DNA of 64,000 nt from Macellibacteroides fermentans (GTDB lineage: Bacteria > Bacteroidota > Bacteroidia > Bacteroidales > Tannerellaceae). The stretch covers positions 643,001 to 707,000 of the forward strand of contig NZ_JACCCY010000003.1 in the NCBI RefSeq assembly GCF_013409575.1, read 5' to 3'. A program made the translations under genes and the position numbers. Of the stretch, positions 54,130 through 61,805 are shown piece by piece. Numbering within the stretch: the first letter of the stretch is position 1; each line of letters opens with the position of its first letter. The notes below the pieces were generated by a model that was given only the letters and a program-made list of their open reading frames with translations, was not told the origin of the DNA and ran no database searches.

Positions 54130-54594
54130 CGTATGGAAAGAAATTAATCTTCGTTTACAAATCGGTTAAACATATAAGGAAAAGTGTTTAAGAATAAGGA
54201 AGAAATTCAAATTTATTCAATACGATTTACTTAACATCATATTTTTCTCATGTTAATAAAAACGGCTTTTGTTAACATGAGAATTTAATCTTAACTGGCA
54301 GCTGAATTGTATATCTGAATGTATTACACTAAATGTGCCACTTTTCACAAACTGTAATTAGATTGCTAAAGTAATTTTTATTTTTTTACGTCTCATGGAA
54401 TGAAAGCCTCCCAAATGGATCAAAAATAAAAGAATATGACCTACGTTTAGATTACTTTTTTATCTTCGCAAACAATGAGTACTGATATACATTTCATCAG
54501 GAATCTTGTATCATTTTCAATTGTTATATACACAAAATTCGTTAAAAAAAATAAATCAGATTATTATTCTTACTTTTGTGATATATATAGTAAT
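54130..54594. other. Gene-free AT-rich gap between ISAs1 and the Fic gene
   Basis: Apart from a 17-bp hairpin (54245-54283) and the TACTTTTG -7-like box at 54571-54578, nothing is recognised. A frame open to an ATG at 54475 would extend the Fic protein by 40 unlikely residues. Confidence 0.35.
54245..54283. repeat. 17-bp hairpin with five-base loop
   Basis: TTCTCATGTTAATAAAA (54245-54261) pairs with TTTTGTTAACATGAGAA (54267-54283), one pair being G-U in RNA, over an ACGGC loop. No clear T run follows on either strand, so it is not an obvious terminator. Confidence 0.5.
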
Positions 54595-55710
54595 ATGAGT
54601 TACAAAATCCCCGAATTACCCCTAAGTTTCGATGTCGAAACGAAGGCTGTGTTAAAGCAAACAATCGAGGCCAACCGCAGGTTAGCCGAGCTGAAAGGAG
54701 TAGTGAAATCTATGCCCAATGCATCTATTCTTATAAATACACTCGCTTTGCAGGAAGCTAAAGACAGTTCTGCTATCGAAAGTATTATTACTACGCACGA
54801 TGAACTTTATAAAGCAGAGCTCTTTATACACCAATTTGCGTCTGCAGGTGCTAAAGAAGTGCAAACTTATGCAGATGCTTTAAAACGTGGTTTTGAAATG
54901 GTCTCAAAAAAGCATCTGTTGACCAACAATGCTATAATTGAAATTTTCAGGAATGTAAAACAAAATGATTCCGGTTTCAGAGTTACACCCGGTACAACGC
55001 TCAAAAATGAACGAACTCAGGAAATTGTCTACGAACCTCCACAAAGCATTGATTTGATTCAAAATTATATGTCAAATCTCGAAAAGTTCATTAACGATGA
55101 ATCAATTAGCGATTTGGATCCACTGGTTAAGATGGCTATCATACACCACCAGTTTGAAAGTATTCATCCATTTAGTGATGGTAATGGGCGTACGGGGCGT
55201 ATCATTAATATCCTTTATCTTGTACAACAAGGGTTGCTCGATTTGCCGGTTCTGTATTTAAGCCGGTACGTAATTAAGAATAAAGGTAAATATTATGAAT
55301 TGCTCCAAAAAGTAAGGGATGAGCATGCTTGGGAAGAATGGATATTATTTATGCTTAAGGGCGTTGAACTTACTGCCATTGAAACCATAAATTTGGTAGA
55401 GGGTGTAAAAAAACTAATGGCTCAATTCAAAAAGGATATTCGTGATAATTTATCAAAGATTTACTCGCAGGATCTTCTGAATAATTTGTTTCGTCACCCT
55501 TATACACGTATTGAATTTGTGATGAAGGAACTTTCAATTAGCCGCCCAACAGCAAGTTCCTATTTGAAACAATTAGAAGCGAGAGGGTTAGTGGTAAAAC
55601 TAAAATTAGGCAGAGAAAATTTCTATTTAAACGAAAAATTATTCAATCTTTTGATTAACGCATTTCACTTGGAATCGGAGTTCGTAGATTCGATAGATTC
55701 TAACGGATAA
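54595..55710 (+). CDS. Fic-domain protein
   Basis: The 371-residue protein has a Fic_N region, the Fic core motif HPFSDGNGRTGR at about residue 191, and a C-terminal winged-helix-like part (SISRPTASSYLKQLEARG). Fic enzymes usually move AMP from ATP onto hydroxyl groups of target proteins. SSAIESI at about residue 57 resembles the inhibitory S/TxxxE helix of class II Fic proteins, which would make it self-limiting. The target is unknown and no antitoxin gene adjoins. The ATG at 54595 is preferred: MSYKIPELPLSF begins the family similarity and TACTTTTG is at 54571. A 40-bp hairpin array starts immediately after the stop. Confidence 0.85.
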   Translation: MSYKIPELPLSFDVETKAVLKQTIEANRRLAELKGVVKSMPNASILINTLALQEAKDSSAIESIITTHDELYKAELFIHQFASAGAKEVQTYADALKRGFEMVSKKHLLTNNAIIEIFRNVKQNDSGFRVTPGTTLKNERTQEIVYEPPQSIDLIQNYMSNLEKFINDESISDLDPLVKMAIIHHQFESIHPFSDGNGRTGRIINILYLVQQGLLDLPVLYLSRYVIKNKGKYYELLQKVRDEHAWEEWILFMLKGVELTAIETINLVEGVKKLMAQFKKDIRDNLSKIYSQDLLNNLFRHPYTRIEFVMKELSISRPTASSYLKQLEARGLVVKLKLGRENFYLNEKLFNLLINAFHLESEFVDSIDSNG

Positions 55711-55860
55711 CATGTAAAGAAAACCGCAAAATCTTTACATGTTCGGAAAACGTGTAAAGAAAATCGCAAAACCTTTACATGTTCGGAAAACGTGTAAAGA
55801 AAATCGCAAAACCTTTACATGTTCGGAAAACGTGTAAAGAAAATCGCAAAACCTTTACGT
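55711..55860. repeat. Four tandem 40-bp hairpin repeats after the Fic gene
   Basis: Units at 55711, 55751, 55791 and 55831 follow each other without gaps; the first is the most divergent and the last is truncated at about 30 bases. Each carries GTAAAG...CTTTAC arms (the first CATGTAAAG/CTTTACATG) around an A-rich loop, then GTTCGGAAAA. The array begins directly after the Fic stop codon. The absence of spacers rules out CRISPR. Confidence 0.85.
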
Positions 55861-55940
55861 AAATTGGTCTTCGTCAATTGCTCAACTTTTGTGTTGATCC
55901 AATACTTGATCTATTATTTATGAAGTTTCTATTATAAAAG

Positions 55941-55974
55941 AAAAAGGTTTGAAATTTTCATTCCAAACCTTTTT
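55941..55974 (-). terminator. Terminator of tRNA-Gln
   Basis: AAAAAGGTTTG (55941-55951) pairs with CAAACCTTTTT (55964-55974) around an AT-rich loop. It lies ten bases past the tRNA 3' end on the minus strand. Confidence 0.78.
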
Positions 55975-55983
55975 TCCTTTCTG

Positions 55984-56054
55984 TTGTCTCACGAGGATTC
56001 GAACCTCGACAGACAGAACCAAAAACTGTAGTGCTACCGTTACACCATGAGACA
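55984..56054 (-). tRNA. tRNA-Gln (anticodon TTG)
   Basis: On the minus strand the 71-base sequence folds with acceptor TGTCTCA/TGAGACA, D-arm GTG..CAC, anticodon stem ACAGT/TCTGT with loop TTTTGGT (anticodon TTG), and T-arm CGAGG-TTCGAAT-CCTCG. The base pair next to the loop (31-39) is U-U. CCA is not encoded. Confidence 0.92.
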
Positions 56055-56127
56055 ATCCGATGCTTTATTGTAAAGCGTTGCAAAGGTAAGCATATTTTTT
56101 AACTTTGCAAATCTATTGCTCGAAATT

Positions 56128-57420
56128 TTACTTTATAATGAGCAGGAAGTAGTTCTTCTTACCCTTTTGTACAAGTAAGTATTTGTTATTCAGCAACGAT
56201 GCAGAGGTTACTACCTCGTCGGCCGCTGCCAGCTTTTCCTTATTTACACTTACACCACCGCTCTGAACCAGCTTGCGCATTTCGCCTTTGGAGGGGAATA
56301 CGGCAGCTTTTTCTGTAAACAGATCTACAGCTTTGATGCCTGTAGCAAATTCGTCCATGGATACTTCAAATTGAGGTACCCCTTCGAATACGGCCAACAG
56401 AGTATCTTCGTCCAGCTTCTTGAGGGCTTCGGATGTGGCATTGCCAAACAGGATGTTGGATGCCTCTACGGCTGCATTGTAGTCTTCCTCAGAGTGTACC
56501 ATGATGGTTACCTCTTTGGCCAGACGCTTCTGCAACGGACGCAGGTGGGGTGCGGCTGCCTGTTCTGCCTCCAGGTCGGCAATCTCTTCTTTGCTCAGGG
56601 CAGTGAAGATCTTTATATATTTGGCTGCGTCGGCATCGCTTACGTTAAGCCAGAATTGATAAAATTTGTAGGGAGAGGTATAGCGGCGGTCCAGCCACAC
56701 GTTACCCGATTCGGTTTTACCAAACTTGCCACCGTCTGCTTTGGTGATAAGCGGACAGGTAAGGGCGAAGGCTTCGCCTCCCTGCTTGCGGCGGATCAGT
56801 TCTGTTCCGGTTGTGATGTTACCCCATTGATCGGAGCCTCCCATCTGCAGTCTGCATCCTTCGTGCTGGTACAGGTACAGGAAGTCGTATCCCTGCAGCA
56901 GCTGATACGAGAATTCAGTAAAAGACATACCTACGTTTGATTCCGAGCTGAGGCGTTTCTTTACGGAGTCTTTAGACATCATATAGTTTACGGTAAGGTG
57001 TTTACCGATGTCGCGAATGAAATTCAGGAATGAGTAGTCTTTCATCCAGTCGTAGTTGTTAACCAGCTTGGCGGCATTAGGTGCGTCCGAATCGAAATCC
57101 AGAAACTTAGCCAGCTGGTTTTTAATACTTTCCTGGTTATGACGAAGGGTGGCTTCGTCCAATAAGTTACGCTCTGCCGATTTTAAGGATGGGTCGCCAA
57201 TCATTCCGGTAGCGCCGCCTATCAAGGCGATGGGCCGGTGACCGGCACGCTGCAGGTGCTTTAACATCATAACGCCTACCAGGTGTCCAATATGTAAAGA
57301 ATCTGCGGTTGGATCGATACCAACGTAAGCAGAGGTCATCTCTTTTTGTAACTGTTCTTCTGTACCGGGCATCATGTCATGAATCATGCCTCTCCATCTT
57401 AATTCTTCAACAAAATTCAT
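56128..57420 (-). CDS. tyrS: Tyrosyl-tRNA synthetase
   Basis: The 430-residue class I synthetase charges tRNA-Tyr. Visible are the HIGH motif in [19 protein letters not shown], the KMSKS-type [29 protein letters not shown] for tyrosine binding, and a C-terminal S4-like RNA-binding domain (ALRKLVQ-like [19 protein letters not shown]). Length is typical. TAACTTTG (57459-57452, minus strand) is a likely -7 box within the 54-bp gap to tatD. Confidence 0.97.
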   Translation of the reverse strand: MNFVEELRWRGMIHDMMPGTEEQLQKEMTSAYVGIDPTADSLHIGHLVGVMMLKHLQRAGHRPIALIGGATGMIGDPSLKSAERNLLDEATLRHNQESIKNQLAKFLDFDSDAPNAAKLVNNYDWMKDYSFLNFIRDIGKHLTVNYMMSKDSVKKRLSSESNVGMSFTEFSYQLLQGYDFLYLYQHEGCRLQMGGSDQWGNITTGTELIRRKQGGEAFALTCPLITKADGGKFGKTESGNVWLDRRYTSPYKFYQFWLNVSDADAAKYIKIFTALSKEEIADLEAEQAAAPHLRPLQKRLAKEVTIMVHSEEDYNAAVEASNILFGNATSEALKKLDEDTLLAVFEGVPQFEVSMDEFATGIKAVDLFTEKAAVFPSKGEMRKLVQSGGVSVNKEKLAAADEVVTSASLLNNKYLLVQKGKKNYFLLIIK

Positions 57421-57474
57421 CGTACTAAATTATTGTATTATTTGAGTGAGGCAAAGTTAGTACTTATTTTTAAA

Positions 57475-58140
57475 TCAAATAGTAAAAACCGTGCGAACAT
57501 TCTCTCTTAATGTGTTGGAAAATAGATGTGCATCTATTCCGGAGGTATCAGCAAGCTGTTGGTATATTTTTTGGATGGAGAGCAGGCTTTCGTCCGTTTC
57601 CGCCAGGATACGGTTCGGATAGGCTGCCCGTACGGCTTCTGGATTGAATTTTTCGCCGAAGGAGAGCCAGCAATCCTGGCGTATGAGCTGTTCGGCCAAT
57701 TGCTTGTTGCCCCTGAACCCGTGTATCACCCAGGGCATGCGGGGAGTCGTCTCTTTTTTGAAGGTGATTAGCTGTTGCCAGGCTTTTACGCAGTGTATAA
57801 CCAGCGGTTTGCAGAGCGCTTCAGACAAGGCTATCTGCTGGCGGAAGACTTTTTCCTGCAGGATGAAAGGCGTGGAGGCAAGCGTGTCCAGTCCGGCTTC
57901 ACCCAGTGCCACGATGCCCGGCAGGTTGCAGGTGTGGCGCAGCAGCTCCATTTGCTGGTCGGGGTCGCTGATGTACCACGGGTGTATGCCTGCCGAATAG
58001 TAGATGCCGTTTTCGTTTGGAGTGTTTGGCAGTTGCTGCCCTTCCGTTGCGATGATCAGATTTACGATACAGGCGTATGAGTCTGCACCGGAGGATGCCT
58101 GGTGAGGGGTGTGGTGGGTATGTATATCTACGTAATGCAT
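57475..58140 (-). CDS. TatD-family metal-dependent hydrolase
   Basis: The 221-residue protein is a TIM-barrel amidohydrolase with metal ligands in YVDIHTHHTPH, the Glu of VALGEAGLD, HCVKAW and the Asp of ETDESLLSI. TatD enzymes are 3'-5' DNA exonucleases or esterases; which reaction this one does is not known. It is somewhat shorter than TatD (about 260). It begins one base after the yidD stop codon, inside a packed operon. Confidence 0.88.
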   Translation of the reverse strand: MHYVDIHTHHTPHQASSGADSYACIVNLIIATEGQQLPNTPNENGIYYSAGIHPWYISDPDQQMELLRHTCNLPGIVALGEAGLDTLASTPFILQEKVFRQQIALSEALCKPLVIHCVKAWQQLITFKKETTPRMPWVIHGFRGNKQLAEQLIRQDCWLSFGEKFNPEAVRAAYPNRILAETDESLLSIQKIYQQLADTSGIDAHLFSNTLRENVRTVFTI

Positions 58141-58141
58141 G

Positions 58142-58363
58142 TCAGGGAACCGGATCGTAACCGCTTCCTCCCCAGGGGTTGCAGCGGAGTATTCGTTTTA
58201 TAGCCAGATAGAGTCCTTTGATGGGACCGTGTTTCCTGAGGGCCTGCACAGCATATTCGGAACAGGTAGGGGTGTACCTGCACGCAGCCGGAGTCATGGG
58301 TGAAATAAAATACTTATAAAAATATACCGGCAATAACAGGATGTAGGTGAAGAATTTCTTCAT
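58142..58363 (-). CDS. yidD: Membrane protein insertion efficiency factor YidD
   Basis: The 73-residue protein has the complete YidD pattern: [32 protein letters not shown], and [14 protein letters not shown]. It lies on the inner face of the membrane and helps YidC-dependent insertion. Its start overlaps the rnpA stop by four bases, a usual pairing. Confidence 0.95.
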   Translation of the reverse strand: MKKFFTYILLLPVYFYKYFISPMTPAACRYTPTCSEYAVQALRKHGPIKGLYLAIKRILRCNPWGGSGYDPVP

Positions 58364-58746
58364 TTATCTTTGAGGGCCTTCAGGGCCTTGATCATGGATT
58401 TTTCAATCTCGGCAAAGGAGCGGATCTCCTTATCTACATATAAGAAGGCGACAAGCATGCTGGTTCCTTTCTCTTGCAGCGGATCAATCAGGTCGTATTT
58501 GTGTATCCGGTAGCTTTCGCGTATCTGCCTTTTAATAAGGTTCCGCTTGTTGGCCCGTTTGAATTTCTTTTTGGGTACACTGGCCATGATGGCTACCCTC
58601 GACGGGAGCTCCTTTTCTTCTACCGGAAGATATACTACCCGAAGGGGGAAAGATATAAAAGAACGGCCTTCGGCAAACAACAAATCAATGTGACGTTTCC
58701 ACGAAAGCCGTTCTTCTTTTGAAAGAGTATGCCTTCTGTCTATCAT
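58360..58746 (-). CDS. rnpA: Ribonuclease P protein component
   Basis: The 128-residue basic protein binds the RNase P RNA and helps cleave tRNA 5' leaders. The conserved RNA-contact segment [18 protein letters not shown] is clear, and the start [15 protein letters not shown] is typical of the family. It overlaps yidD by four bases and hemD by four bases. rpmH is not adjacent, unlike in many bacteria. Confidence 0.95.
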   Translation of the reverse strand: MIDRRHTLSKEERLSWKRHIDLLFAEGRSFISFPLRVVYLPVEEKELPSRVAIMASVPKKKFKRANKRNLIKRQIRESYRIHKYDLIDPLQEKGTSMLVAFLYVDKEIRSFAEIEKSMIKALKALKDK

Positions 58747-59504
58747 CCTTTTTCGGACTGCTGCTTTTTCAGGTACATTTCCAGGGCAGCTGTGATGGAG
58801 GGAGCCTCCGGCGTGGGAGCTTCCATGTCCAGCCTTAAACCGGCATCTTTGATTGCTTTAGCGGTTGTAGGTCCGAAACATCCGATCTTGATATCTTTCT
58901 GCTCGAAGTTGGGGAAGTTCTTCAATAAAGAAGAGATTCCGGACGGGCTGAAGAATACCAGCATATCGTAATCGAATTTCTCGTTATCCTCAAAATCGTT
59001 GCTTACTGTTCTGTACATAACCGCTTTGGTGTAGCTGATTTTCTTTGCTTCAAGCAACGAAATTAAATCTTCCTTGTGTATATCGGATACAGGTATCAGG
59101 TATTTTTCCTTGGGATGTTTACCTATAACAACGGCCAGATCTTCCACTTTTCCGGTCTGACCGAAAAAGATCTTGCGCTTTCTGTATACAATGTATTTTT
59201 GCAGGTAAACTGCAATTGCTTCCGTAACACAGAAGTATTTCATCGTCTCCGGAATGGCAACCCTCAGCTCTTCGCACAGATGGAAGAAGTGATTGATAGC
59301 ATGCCTCGATGTAAACACCACGGCTGTATGATCCAAAATGGAGATTTTCTGTTGTCTGAACTCTTTGGAAGTTAACGGTTCTACTTTAAAAAATGGGCGG
59401 AAATCTATTTCCACTCCAAATTTCTCTGCTATATCGAAATACGGAGATTTCTCGGTTGCAGGCTTGGGTTGTGACACCAATACTTTTTTTATTTTCAATG
59501 CCAT
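58743..59504 (-). CDS. hemD: Uroporphyrinogen-III synthase
   Basis: The 253-residue protein fits the HemD fold of two lobes: KKVLVSQPKPATEKSPYFDI at the start, VVFTSRHAINHFFHLCEEL in lobe two, and DMLVFFSPSGISSLLKNFPNF with IGCFGPTTAKAIKDAG near the end. It closes hydroxymethylbilane to uroporphyrinogen III for heme or cobamide synthesis. HemD sequences are poorly conserved, so assignment rests on these motifs and on the rnpA-DUF4271 context. No other hem gene is here. Confidence 0.85.
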   Translation of the reverse strand: MALKIKKVLVSQPKPATEKSPYFDIAEKFGVEIDFRPFFKVEPLTSKEFRQQKISILDHTAVVFTSRHAINHFFHLCEELRVAIPETMKYFCVTEAIAVYLQKYIVYRKRKIFFGQTGKVEDLAVVIGKHPKEKYLIPVSDIHKEDLISLLEAKKISYTKAVMYRTVSNDFEDNEKFDYDMLVFFSPSGISSLLKNFPNFEQKDIKIGCFGPTTAKAIKDAGLRLDMEAPTPEAPSITAALEMYLKKQQSEKG

Positions 59505-60253
59505 AAAGTACTTGTCTCGATAAAGTTATACAAATAAGTTAAACCTTCGTACAAAAATACCAGAGGTAAAATTTCTTGGGCGCAAAGGTACAAACTTAAG
59601 TAGAATAAATCGCTTTTTTTCTTGTAAAATATCCGTATCGTTTTGTAAATAATTGCAAATCGACACAAAATATAGCTAATAATGAACAATATTGTGGGGG
59701 TAGCCGTATAGGTTTCTACGAAAGAGAGCCATAAAACAGGCAAATATAAAACAACACCCCATAAACCGATGATGGCGTTATAACTTGTTTTCCACAGCTT
59801 GTATTTGAAGTGGTCGTCCATTATGACACCCATAATGAAATAGATGAATTGCTTGAACTGATAAAACAGGAAGGATACACCCAACAGGCCTGCGATGGTG
59901 AGCAGAGTCTGTGTTTCGTTTAACCGGGATACGTATCCGTACGACCGGCCGATGGCGTAGATGGCAAGCGAGCACAATAAAAGTGCCTGGTAAGTCATGA
60001 AGTTTCTGTAAAAAACATCGTTGGAGACGGTTTGTGTAAAGAGACTGTGGCGCTCTTTAACCAGAAACACATCTTTTGTCATCTTAATGAAGTGACGGAT
60101 ATAATTACGGTACACAATGGCAAAAACTGACAACTGAACAAGAAGTAATGCAAACATTACATCGTTGATCAGTTGTCCGTCCCAGAGACGGATACCCACA
60201 AATCCTTCAAATCCGTGGGTTCCGCTAGCTTGTATGGTTACCAATGTACTCAC
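59495..60253 (-). CDS. DUF4271 membrane protein
   Basis: The 252-residue protein has about six to seven membrane segments (VMFALLLVQLSVFAIVY, LLLCSLAIYAIGRSYGY, TLLTIAGLLGVSFLFYQF) and resembles the Bacteroidota DUF4271 family of unknown function. It starts at GTG 60253 and overlaps hemD by ten bases, so it belongs to the same operon. Its constant place next to hemD in this phylum might point to a heme link, which is unproven. Confidence 0.82.
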   Translation of the reverse strand: MSTLVTIQASGTHGFEGFVGIRLWDGQLINDVMFALLLVQLSVFAIVYRNYIRHFIKMTKDVFLVKERHSLFTQTVSNDVFYRNFMTYQALLLCSLAIYAIGRSYGYVSRLNETQTLLTIAGLLGVSFLFYQFKQFIYFIMGVIMDDHFKYKLWKTSYNAIIGLWGVVLYLPVLWLSFVETYTATPTILFIISYILCRFAIIYKTIRIFYKKKSDLFYLSLYLCAQEILPLVFLYEGLTYLYNFIETSTLWH

Positions 60254-60288
60254 TATTACGTTTTATTTGGGTACAAAGGTAGCTATTT

Positions 60289-61641
60289 CTATGTAAATAA
60301 AGTCTCCTTTATGATTTCTCCCACCGTTGGATGTGGAAAAACCATGGAATTAAGTTCCCGGGCTGTCATATTCTTTTCAATGGCTATACCCAGGTTGACG
60401 ATAAGTTCGGATGCAGGGTTACCCAGCAGATGGGCGCCCAGGATGGTGCCGTCTGCCGACAGCAATATTTTACACAGTCCGTTTCCTTGTTCGTTTTCCG
60501 CAACAAACCTGCCCGAAAAGGCCATTGGTAGTTTACGGCTCGTATAGGCAACACCCTCTTGCTGCAGTTGTTCTTCTGTTTTTCCGACTCCGGCAACCTC
60601 CGGATTGGTATAGACCACCCCCGGAACTGTAAGATAGTTGATTCCCTGCGGAGCCTTACCCAGGATATGTTTGATTGCCAGTTCGGCTTCGCTTACAGCT
60701 GTATGCGCCAGAAGCGAAAAGCCGGTTATGTCTCCGCAGGCATATACATTGGGGCGCGAAGTCTGCATAAATGGATTTACCTTAATACCGGCCCGGTTCA
60801 TCTCCAGTTCCAGTGTTTCCAGTCCGAATCCTTTGCTAACCGGACGCCTGCCTACGCTTACTAGTATCTTTTCGGCTGTAACGGTGCTTACAGCTCCGTC
60901 TTTCGAAACCTCCACCGTGTTGCCGTGTATGGCCGTAACCGTGGTTCCCAGCTGAAACTTAACCCCTTTCTTCGTGTATTCTGCCCGCAGCATGGCCGAT
61001 ATCTCGCGATCCATACCTCCCAGTATTTCGTCCATCATCTCGATAACATGCACCTCTGTACCCATGCTGTTGAAGAAGGAGGCAAATTCCATCCCGATAA
61101 CGCCTCCGCCTATAATTACCAGCGATGAAGGAAGTTCCTTGCTTTGCAGCGCCTCTCTGTTGGTCCAGAAGGGAGCCTCGGCCAAGCCGGGGATGGGGGG
61201 TATAACTGTTTCGGACCCGGTGCATATCAGCAGGTTCTCCGCCTCGAAGGTATCGTCGGCACAGGTGATGGTGATAGTTCCGTCGGCCGCACAGCCCCGG
61301 ATGCAGGCTTCGCCCTGTATCACCTCCACGTGATGTTCTTTCATTTTCAGCTTGATGCCTCCGGTCAGCTTTTTTACAATTTTATTTTTTCGGGCTATGA
61401 TTTTGTCCATGTCGAACGAGAAGGCATCGGCCGATATGCCGTATTTGGATGCGTGTTTCAGTGTATCGTATACTTTGGCCGAGTAAAGAAGTGTCTTCGT
61501 GGGCACACATCCTTCGTTGAGACATACGCCTCCTAAAGCATTTTTTTCGAACAGGACGACAGAAAGGCCCTGAGCTGCAGCTTTTTCGGCTGCCGTATAG
61601 CCTGCGGGACCTCCCCCTATTATGGCAACATTGTACTTCAT
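60289..61641 (-). CDS. lpdA: Dihydrolipoyl dehydrogenase
   Basis: The 450-residue flavoenzyme reoxidises dihydrolipoamide and reduces NAD+ in 2-oxoacid dehydrogenase or glycine cleavage complexes. The FAD site VAIIGGGPAGYTAAEKAA, redox disulfide GGVCLNEGCVPTKTLL, NAD site VIIGGGVIGMEFASFF and C-terminal FPHPTVGEI are all present. No partner subunit is in the window. It lies 35 bases upstream of the DUF4271 gene on the same strand. Confidence 0.93.
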   Translation of the reverse strand: MKYNVAIIGGGPAGYTAAEKAAAQGLSVVLFEKNALGGVCLNEGCVPTKTLLYSAKVYDTLKHASKYGISADAFSFDMDKIIARKNKIVKKLTGGIKLKMKEHHVEVIQGEACIRGCAADGTITITCADDTFEAENLLICTGSETVIPPIPGLAEAPFWTNREALQSKELPSSLVIIGGGVIGMEFASFFNSMGTEVHVIEMMDEILGGMDREISAMLRAEYTKKGVKFQLGTTVTAIHGNTVEVSKDGAVSTVTAEKILVSVGRRPVSKGFGLETLELEMNRAGIKVNPFMQTSRPNVYACGDITGFSLLAHTAVSEAELAIKHILGKAPQGINYLTVPGVVYTNPEVAGVGKTEEQLQQEGVAYTSRKLPMAFSGRFVAENEQGNGLCKILLSADGTILGAHLLGNPASELIVNLGIAIEKNMTARELNSMVFPHPTVGEIIKETLFT

Positions 61642-61722
61642 GTTTAATTTAATTATGGTTTTAAAGTATTGTAAGATGACTGCAATATTAACTCTTTTTA
61701 TCGAGAATTACAATTTATAAAT

Positions 61723-61740
61723 ATACCATAGGTATGGTAT
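61723..61740. promoter_or_regulatory. Perfect inverted repeat at the SusC-type gene promoter
   Basis: ATACCATA-GG-TATGGTAT is an exact 8+8 inverted repeat. It ends where a -33 element would lie for the -7 box TAATTTTG at 61763-61770. An operator is the simplest reading. Confidence 0.5.
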
Positions 61741-61805
61741 TTCCTAAACATGTTGTTCGGCATAATTTTGTCGCATTAAATGAATTAATTAAAAAAGTTA
61801 CCATA

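Noticed and set aside
54475-54594. Forty-residue N-terminal extension of the Fic protein
   Set aside because: The extension is AT-rich and unlike the family, and the likely -7 box TACTTTTG lies inside it.
55739-55840. Short ORF running through the hairpin repeats
   Set aside because: The 40-bp unit is not a multiple of three and the frame only reflects the repeat; no start signal is seen.
55711-55860. CRISPR-like array
   Set aside because: The 40-bp units are contiguous with no variable spacers and no cas gene is present; it is a plain tandem repeat.
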